A stretch of 64,000 nt of DNA from Methylobacterium iners. GTDB taxonomy: Bacteria > Pseudomonadota > Alphaproteobacteria > Rhizobiales > Beijerinckiaceae. Positions 31,043 through 40,196 of the stretch are shown here, piece after piece. Positions within the stretch are counted from its first letter, which is position 1. The number at the start of each line of letters is the position of its first letter. The notes beneath the pieces were generated by a model that was given only the letters and a program-made list of their open reading frames with translations, was not told where the DNA came from and did not search any database. Position numbers and translations under genes: made by a program. The stretch lies in assembly GCF_022179305.1 (NCBI RefSeq), contig NZ_BPQP01000049.1:62001-126000 (forward strand), in the 5' to 3' direction.

Positions 31043-31732
31043 TCAGTTCGGGGATGTGGATAACCCTGTTCCGACGCTGCGCACGTTGGAGAGCTTGATC
31101 GAGGCAGCGCCGACGATGAGCACCGGCTCGCTGCCGCTGAGGTCGACCTTGTCGACGGTTCCGGAGACCTTGGTGTCGACCAAGACGCGGGTTCCAGTCG
31201 CGTCCATCGCGTCGACCTTGATCGAGTAGGTTCCGTTCGCCGAGGTGAAGCCGGACGACGCGCGTCCGTCCCACGCGAAGGTCTGGCTCCCGGCCGCGAG
31301 GGCCTTGGTCTGCGTGGCGACGACGTTCCCCTTGGCATCGCTGATGGTGATGGTCGCCTGCTTCGCGGCCCGCGGCGCGTTCAGGTTCCAGGTCGCCCGG
31401 CCGTCCTTCAGGTCGGCGGTGGTACCCTCGGCCGTGACGGTCTGCCCGACGAAACTCGTCGCGGTGGCCGCGCTTGACGCCTTTGCGTTGGCGAGGATCG
31501 AGTCCAGTCGGTCGTTCGATTTCAGTTGCTGCTCCACGCCCGCGTACTGGACGAGTTGCTGCGTGAACTGATTGGTGTCGAGCGGATCGAGCGGGTTCTG
31601 GTTCTTGAGCTGCGTCGTCAGGAGGGTCAGGAACTGCGTGAAGTTGCCCGCAATCTCCTGTGCATCGGTCTTGGCGATCGCGCCTGTTGCGGAGGCACTG
31701 GAGGCCGTCAGGCCGGTGATGCTCGTCGACAT
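31043..31732 (-). CDS. flgD: Flagellar hook assembly protein FlgD
   Basis: The capping scaffold needed for hook polymerisation. The 229-residue protein has the conserved N-terminus (NFTQFLTLLTTQLKNQNPLDPLDTNQFTQQLVQYAGVEQQLKSN) and a C-terminal FlgD Ig/tudor-like part (GSQTFAWDGRASSGFTSANGTYSIKVDAMDATG). It lies 9 bases downstream of fliK and is probably co-transcribed with it from the sigma-54 promoter. Confidence 0.94.
   Translation of the reverse strand: MSTSITGLTASSASATGAIAKTDAQEIAGNFTQFLTLLTTQLKNQNPLDPLDTNQFTQQLVQYAGVEQQLKSNDRLDSILANAKASSAATATSFVGQTVTAEGTTADLKDGRATWNLNAPRAAKQATITISDAKGNVVATQTKALAAGSQTFAWDGRASSGFTSANGTYSIKVDAMDATGTRVLVDTKVSGTVDKVDLSGSEPVLIVGAASIKLSNVRSVGTGLSTSPN
31055..31063 (-). 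promoter_or_regulatory. Perfect DnaA-box sequence in the end of flgD
   Basis: TGTGGATAA on the plus strand (TTATCCACA on the minus) is a 9/9 match to the DnaA box, inside the last codons of flgD and about 110 bases upstream of sciP. A single box may be chance or a DnaA regulatory site. Confidence 0.35.
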
Positions 31733-31741
31733 GATCGTCTC

Positions 31742-32986
31742 CTAAATTCGGATATCGATGCCGCTGAGCCCCCGAAGGGTTCGCAGCGGTGCAGCCTCGA
31801 CCGCGGCCAGGGCGTCGCTCCTGTCGGTGCCGCTCGGCGCGCGTCCTTGCGAGCCGGATTTCTGCCGGTCGAATTCCTGGCCGCCGGACCCGGTGTCGTC
31901 ACGCAAGGACAGGTTGATGCCCTCGCTCGGGTCGAGCCCGGCCTGGGACAGGGCCTGTTGCAGGCTGCCCGCATCTCGCTGCAGCAGCGCCAGGGTCTCG
32001 GGCCGCTCGACGACGAGGTGAGTGGTCACTGTGCCGCGATCCTTGTCGATGTCGAGGGAGACGTCGATCCGCCCGAGATCGACGGGATCGAGCCGGATCT
32101 CGAAGCGGCTCGATCCGGCGAGCAAACGTAAGCCGATCGTCATCGGCACAGCACCAAGCGGCACCGGAGGCGTCACGGGATGGTGCCCGTCAGCCGGATT
32201 GGTGGCGGGGGCGGTCACCGTCGCGGCGGCGCTCGCCGTCGGGGCGGCGGCACCTGCTCCAGCGGGCGCCGACAGCGGGCTTGTCTCCAGACCCGCATCC
32301 GCATTGTGCGCGGCCAGAACTTGCTCGAAGGCGCCCGTCACGATCTCCGCCGCCGCTCCGGCCGTTTCCGCACCGCCAACGCCTGAGTGACGCCCGGACG
32401 AGGCCGCGGCCTCGCCGTCCTGCTGCCCATCGCCTGCCGCCTCACCGCGCCGGCCGGAAACCGGCGCGACGACGAAACCTGCAGAGATAGGACCTGCGGG
32501 GGAGCCCGAGGCCCCGGCAGCCTCCTTCTCGACGGTCTCCGCCTCCTCGGTCTCGGGTGTCTCGAACGCCTCGAGCTCGGCCTGCTCAGCACCCTTCGCC
32601 TGAACCGCGGCCTCCGCAGGGCCATCGGCAATCTTGGCCGCCGGCTCCGTCCGATCCGCACCCTGGCGTCGGCCCGTGTCGCGGGCCGAAGTCTCGGCAG
32701 GTGTTTTGCGCGGCCGATCAGGCTCATCGGGCCTGCGTGTCTCCGGCGCCGCGCGATCAGGAGGCATCTTGTCCACGGACCGCCGCTCCGGGATCGCCCG
32801 TTCGGCCGCACGTGCCTCGACGCGGGGCTCGGGACGGCGCTCTGTCGGGCGCGGCGCCTCCCGCTCGGCGGGAGCCAGCGTGAAGCGCTCGCGCAGCTCC
32901 GTCCGGGCGCGTGGCGCAGGGGTCCGTGTCGCAGCCTCCGGCGAGCGTCGGATCAAGAAATCTGCGTCAATGGATGGTAGGGCCAT
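31742..32986 (-). CDS. fliK: Flagellar hook-length control protein FliK
   Basis: A secreted ruler that sets hook length and switches export specificity. About 414 residues from ATG 32986 ([16 protein letters not shown]); the frame continues 18 bases to a TTG. The first 300 residues are low-complexity Arg/Glu/Ala/Pro-rich, as in other FliK proteins. The conserved C-terminal domain is clear: [77 protein letters not shown]. It is followed 9 bases later by flgD. Confidence 0.88.
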   Translation of the reverse strand: MALPSIDADFLIRRSPEAATRTPAPRARTELRERFTLAPAEREAPRPTERRPEPRVEARAAERAIPERRSVDKMPPDRAAPETRRPDEPDRPRKTPAETSARDTGRRQGADRTEPAAKIADGPAEAAVQAKGAEQAELEAFETPETEEAETVEKEAAGASGSPAGPISAGFVVAPVSGRRGEAAGDGQQDGEAAASSGRHSGVGGAETAGAAAEIVTGAFEQVLAAHNADAGLETSPLSAPAGAGAAAPTASAAATVTAPATNPADGHHPVTPPVPLGAVPMTIGLRLLAGSSRFEIRLDPVDLGRIDVSLDIDKDRGTVTTHLVVERPETLALLQRDAGSLQQALSQAGLDPSEGINLSLRDDTGSGGQEFDRQKSGSQGRAPSGTDRSDALAAVEAAPLRTLRGLSGIDIRI

Positions 32987-33013
32987 ATGCCTTGTCTCTC
33001 CCAACGCACAGGC

Positions 33014-33030
33014 AGCAAGCGCCGGGCCAA
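33014..33030 (-). promoter_or_regulatory. Sigma-54 promoter of fliK-flgD
   Basis: On the minus strand TTGGCCCGGCGCTTGCT matches the sigma-54 consensus (TTGGCACGN4TTGCT) at every defined position but one, with the exact GG-GC spacing. Transcription would start near 33003, just before the fliK ATG at 32986. FlbD is the likely activator. Confidence 0.7.
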
Positions 33031-33246
33031 GACACGATCAGCATAAGACACTGTTTCCACTGTTGTTTTTCCAGAACCGCGCAGGCTTACGCTGCCGTGC
33101 CCAGATCGAACTGCCTGCCCCCCGGCAAGTTTTGCCGAGCCATCGCTACCTCGGGACAGAGGCAGCCCCGCCTGGAACTTGCGCCAACGGATCGCTATAG
33201 ACGGGGCCAAGCGGTCGAAGTCGCCGCTCCGGCAGCCAAAATCCCG

Positions 33247-34404
33247 ATGAACTCCCTCGATCTTCCGAAGCCCCCGCACGAGACGCGCGTCGTCGTCGCC
33301 ATGTCCGGCGGCGTCGATTCCTCGGTCGTGGCCGGGCTCCTGAAGCGCGAGGGCTACGACGTCGTGGGCATCACGCTGCAGCTCTACGATCACGGCGCTG
33401 CGACACACCGCAAGGGTGCCTGCTGCGCGGGGACCGACATCCACGATGCGCGGCGCGTCGCGGAGCGTCTCGGCATCCCGCATTACGTGCTCGACTACGA
33501 AGACCGGTTCCGCGACGCGGTCATCGACCGTTTCGCTGAAAGCTACCTGGCCGGCGAGACCCCGATTCCCTGTGTCGAGTGCAACCGGGCGATCAAGTTC
33601 CGCGACCTGCTGAACCAGGCTCGCGACCTCAATGCCGACGCGCTGGCCACCGGCCATTACGTGGCGAGCCGCCGGATGAGCGATGGATCGCGCGGTCTGT
33701 TCCGCGCCCTCGATCCGGCCCGCGACCAGAGCTACTTCCTCTACGCGACCACCTCCGCGCAGCTCGATTTCCTTCGTTTCCCCTTGGGCGAGCTCCCGAA
33801 GGACGAGACCCGGCGCCTCGCCCGGGACCTCGGCCTCTCCGTCGCCGAGAAGGCCGACAGCCAGGACATCTGCTTCGTGCCGCAAGGCCGCTACGCCGAC
33901 GTCATCGCCCGCCTTCGCCCCGATGCGGCCCGGCCCGGCGAGATCGTCGACCTCGGCGGGCGCGTGCTCGGCCGGCACGAGGGCATCCTGCACTACACGG
34001 TGGGTCAGCGCAGGGGCCTGCGCCTCTCCGTCGGCGAGCCGCTCTACGTGATCCGCCTAGAGCCCGAGAGCGCCCGCGTCGTGGTCGGCCCACGCAGCGC
34101 GCTCGCCACCAGCCGCATCCGCCTGTCGGACGTGAACTGGCTCGGCGCGACGCCGCTGGCCGCCCTCGTCGACGAGCCGGTCGCCGTGCGCGTCCGCTCC
34201 ACCCGGGAGCCGCGGCCGGCCCATCTCAGCTGGGATGCCGGGAGCGGCTGCGCCGAGATCGTCCTCGCCACGCGGGAGGACGGCGTCTCGCCCGGCCAAG
34301 CCTGCGTCGTCTACGCCGACGAGGGCTCGCGGTCGCGCGTCCTTGGCGGCGGCACCATCCGGCGGATCGAGGCCCTCCGGCCTGGCGCCGCCGAGGCCGC
34401 GTGA
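33247..34404 (+). CDS. mnmA: tRNA-specific 2-thiouridylase MnmA
   Basis: Thiolates U34 of Lys, Glu and Gln tRNAs using ATP and sulfur from IscS/Tus proteins. The 385-residue protein starts at ATG 33247 ([27 protein letters not shown]), with the PP-loop SGGVDSS at 20-26. The catalytic cysteine lies in [10 protein letters not shown] (Cys112) with the second in [22 protein letters not shown] in the central domain and a C-terminal beta-barrel are as expected. It stands upstream of, and probably with, the methyltransferase gene 38 bases on. Confidence 0.95.
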   Translation: MNSLDLPKPPHETRVVVAMSGGVDSSVVAGLLKREGYDVVGITLQLYDHGAATHRKGACCAGTDIHDARRVAERLGIPHYVLDYEDRFRDAVIDRFAESYLAGETPIPCVECNRAIKFRDLLNQARDLNADALATGHYVASRRMSDGSRGLFRALDPARDQSYFLYATTSAQLDFLRFPLGELPKDETRRLARDLGLSVAEKADSQDICFVPQGRYADVIARLRPDAARPGEIVDLGGRVLGRHEGILHYTVGQRRGLRLSVGEPLYVIRLEPESARVVVGPRSALATSRIRLSDVNWLGATPLAALVDEPVAVRVRSTREPRPAHLSWDAGSGCAEIVLATREDGVSPGQACVVYADEGSRSRVLGGGTIRRIEALRPGAAEAA

Positions 34405-34441
34405 CCTCCCTTCCGACGAACCTCCAGGATTCGAGATCGAC

Positions 34442-35092
34442 ATGCTGAGCGAGCCGCAGGCTGGTCCGAGCACGGCCTTGATGCGCAAGGCCTATGCCCG
34501 CTGGGCGCCGGTCTACGACGTGGTCTACGACAAGCTGACCGAGCCCGCGGCCCGCCAAGCCGTTCGGGCGGCGGTCGCCTGCGGCCCGCGCATCCTCGAG
34601 GCCGGCGTCGGGACCGGGCTGTCGCTTGGCTACTACCCGGCCGGCAGCTTCGTCTGCGGGGTCGACCTTTCCGAAGACATGCTGAAGCGCGCCCGCCGCA
34701 AGGTCCTGCGCCGGGGCCTCACCCATGTGCGCGGCCTTCAGGTGATGGATGTCTGCCGGCTCGGCTACGCCGATGCGAGCTTCGACGCCGTGGTCGCGCA
34801 ATTCCTGATTACCCTGGTGCCGGACCCGGAGGCGGCCCTTTCCGAGTTCCTGCGCGTGGTGCGGCCCGGCGGCGAGATCGTGCTCGCCAACCATTTCGGC
34901 CAGACGGAAGGCCCCGTCGCCCGCGTGGAGGAGATCGTGGCGCCGCTCTGCACCAAGATCGGCTGGTCGGCCGATTTCAAGTCGACCCGGATCGAGGCCT
35001 GGGCGAGGTCGAAGGGCGTCGAGTTCATCGGCGTCGCGCCGACTTTCCCGGGCGGCTTCTTCAAGATTCTCCGAATGCGCAGGCGCGGCTAG
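34442..35092 (+). CDS. Phosphatidylethanolamine N-methyltransferase, Rhodobacter-type
   Basis: A 216-residue class I SAM-dependent methyltransferase. Motif I is RILEAGVGTGLSLGYYP, followed by VCGVDLSEDMLKRARRKVLRRG, VMDVCRLGYADASFDAVVAQFLITLVPDPE and VVRPGGEIVLANHFG. N-terminal YARWAPVYDVVYDKL and C-terminal GWSADFKSTRIEAW fit the UbiE-like PmtA enzymes of Rhodobacter that make phosphatidylcholine. The start is ATG 34442; upstream frame overlaps mnmA. A ubiquinone-type methyltransferase is the alternative. A second, Sinorhizobium-type enzyme lies at 61,809. Confidence 0.78.
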   Translation: MLSEPQAGPSTALMRKAYARWAPVYDVVYDKLTEPAARQAVRAAVACGPRILEAGVGTGLSLGYYPAGSFVCGVDLSEDMLKRARRKVLRRGLTHVRGLQVMDVCRLGYADASFDAVVAQFLITLVPDPEAALSEFLRVVRPGGEIVLANHFGQTEGPVARVEEIVAPLCTKIGWSADFKSTRIEAWARSKGVEFIGVAPTFPGGFFKILRMRRRG

Positions 35093-35109
35093 GGCTGCGC
35101 CGGTCCGGC

Positions 35110-35892
35110 GTGACCCGCCACACATCTCCGCCGAAGCGTCGCGCATACCTGCGATGGCTGCCGCTCGCTGCCCTGGCGGCCATCTCGCTCGCCGTGCTGA
35201 TCTCGGGCGCCTACGAACTCCTGAGCCTGGACCGACTGCTCGAATCCCGGGCTTGGCTGAACGCCTTCGTCGCGCAGAACCCGGCGCGGGCGATGGTCGT
35301 CGCCTACCTCCTCTATGTCGGCTCCGTCGTGGTCTCGGTGCCGGCCTCCCTGTTCCTGACGATGATCTGCGGCTTCCTGTTCGGAATCCTGGCCGGCGCC
35401 GCCATTGCGGTCGCCGCGGCGACGACGGGCGCGGCCATCGTGTTCGCGATCGGTCGGGGACCCGGGGCCGATCTGCTCCGGCGCCGCGCCGGGCCGCGCT
35501 TGGCCGGCTTCGCCGCAGGGTTCCGGCGGGATGCCTTCGGCTACATCGCGTTTCTACGGCTGCTGCCGGTCTTTCCGTTCTGGTTGACGAACCTCGCTCC
35601 GGCGGCCTTCGGCGTGCGCCTGCGGACCTTCGTTCTCGCCACCCTGATCGGACTCACGCCGGGCGCCCTCGTCTACGCTTCCACGGGGGCGGCCATCGAG
35701 GATGTGGTCGCCGCGCACGAAGCCGCACGGGCGGCCTGCCGCGCTGCGGCCACGCTCGCCTGCGACGAAGCCCTCACCTTGCGCGCCCTGGTCACGCCGG
35801 GGATGCTGGCCGGGCTCGGCGGATTGGCGGCCCTGGCTCTGCTCTCCGTCGCTTTCCGGCGCTTCGCGGGACGCGCCCGCGCGCCGCACTGA
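35110..35892 (+). CDS. TVP38/TMEM64 family membrane protein
   Basis: A 260-residue DedA/VTT-superfamily protein with about six hydrophobic helices. The VTT signature is visible: VGSVVVSVPASLFLTMICGFLFGILAGAAIAVAAATTGAAIVFAIGR, then FLRLLPVFPFWLTNLAPAAFGVRLRTFVLATLIGLTPGALVYASTG. Family members are linked to lipid scrambling and membrane homeostasis. It starts with GTG 35110, 17 bases after the methyltransferase, which suggests a lipid-related operon. An insertion of alternating Ala/Cys residues lies before the last helix. Confidence 0.85.
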   Translation: MTRHTSPPKRRAYLRWLPLAALAAISLAVLISGAYELLSLDRLLESRAWLNAFVAQNPARAMVVAYLLYVGSVVVSVPASLFLTMICGFLFGILAGAAIAVAAATTGAAIVFAIGRGPGADLLRRRAGPRLAGFAAGFRRDAFGYIAFLRLLPVFPFWLTNLAPAAFGVRLRTFVLATLIGLTPGALVYASTGAAIEDVVAAHEAARAACRAAATLACDEALTLRALVTPGMLAGLGGLAALALLSVAFRRFAGRARAPH

Positions 35893-36011
35893 ACGAAGCA
35901 CCGGTGGCAGGCTACCATGGGTCGGACGCCGCGGACCTCCGCTCACTGGTAAAGGGACCGGGAGCGAGAAATGCCGTAGGCAGGTCGCAAGGAGAGCCCG
36001 CTGAGGTCGCG

Positions 36012-37511
36012 ATGGAGCTGGATCGGGGACAGGAGGGCGAAGCCGCGGGCCTCAGGGACGCTGGAAGCGCTCAGCGTCGGGGCGTGCTCGGCCGCGCATC
36101 GCGCCTCGGCCTGTCCGGACGCCTGTTTCTCCTCACGATCGCCTTCGTCGCGCTCGCCGAGATCCTGATCTACGTTCCTACGGTCGCCAATTACCGGCGC
36201 GCCTGGCTCTCCGACAGGATCGCGGCGGCGCAGATCGCGGCGCTCGCGCTCGACGCGGCTCCCGACCGGCAACTGCCCGACGGGCTCGCCGGACGGCTCC
36301 TGTCGGGCGTCGGGGCCCGCGCGATCGCCGTGCGGGGCGGCGGGGTCCGGCGCCTGCTGGCGATCGAGACCGTTCCGACCACGGTCGCGCACATGGTGGA
36401 TCTGCGTCGCCACGATTGGATCGAATCGATCGGCGGTGCCTGGCAGACGCTGTTCGCCGAGGCCGACGCGCCGATCCGCGTCGTCGGCAAGGGACAGGAC
36501 GGCTTCGAGCTGGTCGAGATCCTGCTTGACGAGGCGCCGCTTCGCGCAGCGATGATGGATTTCTCGATCCGCCTGCTCGTGTCCTCCCTCCTCATTGCGG
36601 CGGCGGTGGCTGGCCTCGTGTTTCTCGTCCTCCAACGCGCCATCGTGCGGCCGGTCCGACGACTCGCCCGCAACATCACCGCGTTCGCCGGTGATCCCGA
36701 AGGCCCCGACCGGATCATCGTTCCCTCGAAGCGGGCGGACGAGATCGGGCAGGCAGAGACGGCGCTCGCCCGGATGCAGCGCCGGCTGGCCACGGAGCTG
36801 CGCGAGAAGCGACGCCTGGCCGGCGTCGGCCTCTCCGTGAGCAAGATCAATCACGAGCTGCGGAATCTGCTGACGACGGCGCAGCTTCTCGGCGACCGCC
36901 TCGAAAGCGTCGCCGACCCGGTGGTGCAGCGGGTCGCCCCCCGCCTCGTGACCACCCTCGATCGCGCGATCCGGTTCTGTGAGGCGACGCTCGCCTATGG
37001 CCGCGCGACCGAGCCCGACGCGCGGCGACGGCCCGTGCCGCTGGCGCCCCTGATCGAAGAGCAGATCGAGCTGATCGGCCTCGACGTCGATGCGCGCATC
37101 CGGATCGAGACCCGGATCGCCCCGGCGCTCGCGGCGCACGTCGATCCCGAGCAGTTCGCCCGCGCCCTGGCCAACATCCTTCGCAACGCCGTGCAGGCCC
37201 TGGAGGGAGGAGCGAAGGACGGCGCTCCCCGCGTGACGATCACCGGCATGCGGGAGGGGCAACGCGGATCGGGGTCGGTGACCATCGTCGTGGCCGATAA
37301 CGGCCCGGGCCTGCCGGAGCGCGCCCGCGCGCACCTGTTCGCCCCGTTCCAGGGCTCGATGCGGCCGGGTGGAACCGGGCTCGGCCTCGCTATCGCGGCG
37401 GAATTGATCCAGCTCAACGGCGGCACGCTCAGCCTCGATCCGGGCACGGCCGGGGCCTCGTTCCGGATCGTGATCCCCGACGAGGCGCAGGAGCGGGCAG
37501 AGGCCGCTTAA
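36012..37511 (+). CDS. Membrane sensor histidine kinase (orphan)
   Basis: A 499-residue transmitter. Membrane helices at about 36-55 and 186-207 flank a periplasmic sensor. HAMP (FVLQRAIVRPVRRLARNITAF), the dimerisation box with His281 (SVSKINHELRNLLTTAQLL), the N box NILRNAVQALEGG, the G1 box DNGPGLPE and the G2 box GGTGLGLAI make a complete kinase. No response regulator adjoins it. The start at ATG 36012 leaves a 120-base gap after the TVP38 gene; co-transcription is possible. The Arg-for-Pro change in HELRN relative to HELRT/P types is within family variation. Confidence 0.88.
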   Translation: MELDRGQEGEAAGLRDAGSAQRRGVLGRASRLGLSGRLFLLTIAFVALAEILIYVPTVANYRRAWLSDRIAAAQIAALALDAAPDRQLPDGLAGRLLSGVGARAIAVRGGGVRRLLAIETVPTTVAHMVDLRRHDWIESIGGAWQTLFAEADAPIRVVGKGQDGFELVEILLDEAPLRAAMMDFSIRLLVSSLLIAAAVAGLVFLVLQRAIVRPVRRLARNITAFAGDPEGPDRIIVPSKRADEIGQAETALARMQRRLATELREKRRLAGVGLSVSKINHELRNLLTTAQLLGDRLESVADPVVQRVAPRLVTTLDRAIRFCEATLAYGRATEPDARRRPVPLAPLIEEQIELIGLDVDARIRIETRIAPALAAHVDPEQFARALANILRNAVQALEGGAKDGAPRVTITGMREGQRGSGSVTIVVADNGPGLPERARAHLFAPFQGSMRPGGTGLGLAIAAELIQLNGGTLSLDPGTAGASFRIVIPDEAQERAEAA

Positions 37512-37512
37512 G

Positions 37513-38514
37513 CTATTCGGCGGCCGCCAGCGTCAGGCCGGGGACAGGAATGCCGATGTCGCGCAGGAGCTCGGCATCGGCATCGGTCTCGTTGTTGGCC
37601 GTGGTCAGCAGACGCTCGCCGTAGAAGATCGAGTTGGCGCCGGCGAGGAAGCACAGGATCTGCGCCTCGCGCGTCAGTCCCTTGCGGCCGGCGCTGAGCC
37701 GCACCCGCGCGCGCGGCATCACGATCCGCGCGGTCGCACACATCCGCACGAGATCGAGCGGGTCGACCGGCGGCTGGTCGGCAAGCGGCGTGCCCTCGAC
37801 CGCGACGAGGGCGTTGATCGGCACGCTCTCGGGATGGGGGGCGTGGTTGGCGAGAACCTGGAGCATGGCGGCCCGGTCGCCGACGCCCTCGCCCATGCCG
37901 ACGATGCCGCCGCAGCACACCCCGATGCCGGCCTCGCGCACGTTCTGCAGGGTCTGCAGCCGGTCCGCATAGGTGCGCGTCGAGATGATGTCGCCGTAGA
38001 AGTCCGGTCCGGTGTCCAGATTGTGGTTGTAGGACGTGAGACCGGCCTCGGCGAGGCGGCCGGCCTGCGAGGGCGTGAGCATGCCGAGCGTCACGCAGGC
38101 CTCCATCCCCATCCCGCGCACGCCCCGCACCATCGCGAGGACCGCGTCGAATTCGGGCCCATCCTTGGGTTGGCGCCAGGCCGCGCCCATGCAGAAGCGG
38201 TGCGCACCCGAGGCCTTGGCCGCGGCGGCCTCCTTCAGCACCGCCTCGACCGGCATCAGCCGCTCGCGGGGCAACCCGGCGTCCTTGTGGTGGGCCGATT
38301 GCGGGCAATAGGCGCAATCCTCGGGGCAGCCGCCCGTCTTGATAGAGAGAAGGCTGGCGCGCTGGATGTCGGAGGGATTGTTGTGCGCACGGTGGACGCT
38401 GGCGGCGCGGTGCACGAGGTCGAGAAGCGGCAGATCGTGGATCGCGCGGATTTCGTCGAGCGTCCAGTCGTGCCGGATCGCGGGCGGGGCGGCGGTGAGG
38501 GAAGAGGCGGTCAT
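37513..38514 (-). CDS. bioB: Biotin synthase
   Basis: A radical-SAM enzyme inserting sulfur into dethiobiotin. The 333-residue protein carries the SAM cluster motif [16 protein letters not shown] (Cys63, Cys67, Cys70) and later [35 protein letters not shown] and [21 protein letters not shown]. It stands alone, without other bio genes, and is convergent with the kinase gene (1-base gap). Confidence 0.96.
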   Translation of the reverse strand: MTASSLTAAPPAIRHDWTLDEIRAIHDLPLLDLVHRAASVHRAHNNPSDIQRASLLSIKTGGCPEDCAYCPQSAHHKDAGLPRERLMPVEAVLKEAAAAKASGAHRFCMGAAWRQPKDGPEFDAVLAMVRGVRGMGMEACVTLGMLTPSQAGRLAEAGLTSYNHNLDTGPDFYGDIISTRTYADRLQTLQNVREAGIGVCCGGIVGMGEGVGDRAAMLQVLANHAPHPESVPINALVAVEGTPLADQPPVDPLDLVRMCATARIVMPRARVRLSAGRKGLTREAQILCFLAGANSIFYGERLLTTANNETDADAELLRDIGIPVPGLTLAAAE

Positions 38515-39320
38515 CGCGTCATGAGGCCAATCCCGGCCGGAAAATCAAGCGGCGCATGGAGGTCGTCATGGAAGGCGTGGGAGGGCAGGACGCCCGAGCA
38601 TGAGGCGGGCGGAGGCGATGAAGAGCCGCCCGTTGGATGCACGCTGCTCGAAGGTCTCAGGCAGTCGCGGCGGGTCGGGCATCACCGTCGCGCTTTCCTC
38701 ACCGGCGACATCGGTTGGGCAGGGTTCGCGCCATGAGCCATAAACCCCGGTCGTCACCTTAGTTCGCAATAGTCTCCGGGGAGCTGCCCTATTTGGGGGA
38801 TGTGTCAGTCGACCGACCATGCAGTCTATCCCCGGCGTTCGGACTTTCGAGCGCCTTCCAATGGGGGTGGGTGTCATGTCTCCGGAGTTAGTCTGCGCAG
38901 CTCTTGTCTCCACCGCTATCTGGATCACCTTTGCGGCAGGAGCCGCCGGCATCCTTCGCCTTCCGGAGAGGGCTCAACCCTGGGTGCCTTCGTCCTCGCA
39001 GATCGCGAAGAATGGACCCGGTGCTGTTCGCGGCGGGCAGTCCGCCCTTGCATATTCGGCAGACGTGACCGCGCTGAAGACCCCGGATTCAGGGACGGAG
39101 TAAGCCAGGATTGCGAAGCACCTCATCGGCCGCGAGCGCCGACGCACGGCCGTTCGAGCAGGAAGCTGACGCAAGGCGGCGACGTGGATATCTGCCCGGG
39201 TCAGCGGTCACGATCGCCGGCGAGTATGAGCGAGAGCGATGCCGTCGCCGTCGACGGCCCTCACGGCGTCGTCGGGGAAACCGAGTCGAGCACGGTCGGC
39301 GCCCTCAAAATGTCCCTGCT
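38515..39320. other. Long intergenic region with no firm gene
   Basis: About 800 bases between bioB and the FAH-family gene. The part next to 38514 must hold the bioB promoter. Except for a possible small membrane protein (38876-39103), the open frames here lack family features, good starts or protein-like composition. I see no RNA gene or clear repeat. It may be decayed sequence. Confidence 0.45.
38876..39103 (+). CDS. Possible small membrane protein
   Basis: A 75-residue frame starting MSPELVCAALVSTAIWITFAAG, which could form one membrane helix followed by a polar tail. A G-rich but poorly spaced ribosome site precedes it. No family is recognised, and it lies in a region with no other genes, so it may be spurious. 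Confidence 0.25.
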   Translation: MSPELVCAALVSTAIWITFAAGAAGILRLPERAQPWVPSSSQIAKNGPGAVRGGQSALAYSADVTALKTPDSGTE

Positions 39321-40196
39321 CTAGTTCGTCGGTTCGCCCGCGGCGACCTTCGCCGTCCAGTCGTCGAAGGCGACCACCCGCTGGCGCTGCTCGCCGAGAC
39401 CGGTGATGCCGAGGCTGACGACCTCGCCGCTCTTCAGGAAGCGCGGTGGCTTGCGAGCCATGCCGACGCCGGGCGGCGTGCCCGTCGTGATGATGTCGCC
39501 GGGCTCCAGCATCATGAAATGCGAGACGTAGGCGACGAGTTGGTGCACGTCGAAGATCATGGTTCCGGTCGAGCCAGACTGCATGCGGACGCCGTCGACA
39601 TCGAGCCAGAGGGACAGGTTCTTAAGGTCCCCGATCTCGTCGAGGGTGACGAGCCAGGGCCCAAGGGGGCCGAAGGTGGGGCAGCCCTTGCCCTTGGTCC
39701 AGGTGCCGCCGCGCTCGAGCTGGTATTCCCGCTCGGAGAGGTCGTTGCAGATGCAGACGCCCGCGACGTAGGACATCGCCTCGTTGGCGTGGACGTAGGA
39801 GGCGCGGGCGCCGATCACGACGGCGAGCTCGACCTCCCAATCCGTCTTCGCCGAGCCCTTGGGAAGAATGACGTCGTCGTTGGGTCCGCAGATGCAGGAG
39901 GGCGCCTTGTTGAAGAGGATGGGCTCGGGTGGCACCGCCGCGCCGGTCTCCGCGGCATGGTCGGCATAGTTGAGGCCGATGGCGATGAAGTTGCGCGTTC
40001 CGCCGACGCAGGGGCCGAGCCGGGTGCCTGGGGGCACGAGCGGCAGCGTCGTCGGGTCGAGGCGTCGCAGCCGCTCGAGGGACTCGCGCGCCAACGCGGG
40101 GCCGGCGATGTCGCGAACGATCCCCGACAGGTCGCGGATTTCGCCCGTCGCATCGATCAGGCCGGGCTTCTCGTCGCCCCTTGCACCATGACGCAC
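39321..40196 (-). CDS. Fumarylacetoacetate hydrolase (FAH) family protein
   Basis: A 291-residue metal-dependent C-C hydrolase or lyase. Family motifs: GLNYADHAAETG, FNKAPSCICGPNDDV, the metal-binding DWEVELAVVIG, CNDLSEREYQ and GDIITTGTPPGVGMARKPPRFLKSGE. The last is common in ureidoglycolate lyase and 2,4-diketo-deoxy-fuconate hydrolase types; the substrate cannot be fixed. The GTG start at 40196 is unusual. An ATG at 40204 with a GGAG site begins the usual MKL but is out of frame by one base, so a frameshift near the start is possible. Confidence 0.82.
   Translation of the reverse strand: MRHGARGDEKPGLIDATGEIRDLSGIVRDIAGPALARESLERLRRLDPTTLPLVPPGTRLGPCVGGTRNFIAIGLNYADHAAETGAAVPPEPILFNKAPSCICGPNDDVILPKGSAKTDWEVELAVVIGARASYVHANEAMSYVAGVCICNDLSEREYQLERGGTWTKGKGCPTFGPLGPWLVTLDEIGDLKNLSLWLDVDGVRMQSGSTGTMIFDVHQLVAYVSHFMMLEPGDIITTGTPPGVGMARKPPRFLKSGEVVSLGITGLGEQRQRVVAFDDWTAKVAAGEPTN

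Noticed and set aside
38566-38952. Minus-strand open frame of 128 residues upstream of bioB
   Set aside because: No family resemblance, no clear ribosome site, and arginine/proline-rich composition as in shadow frames.
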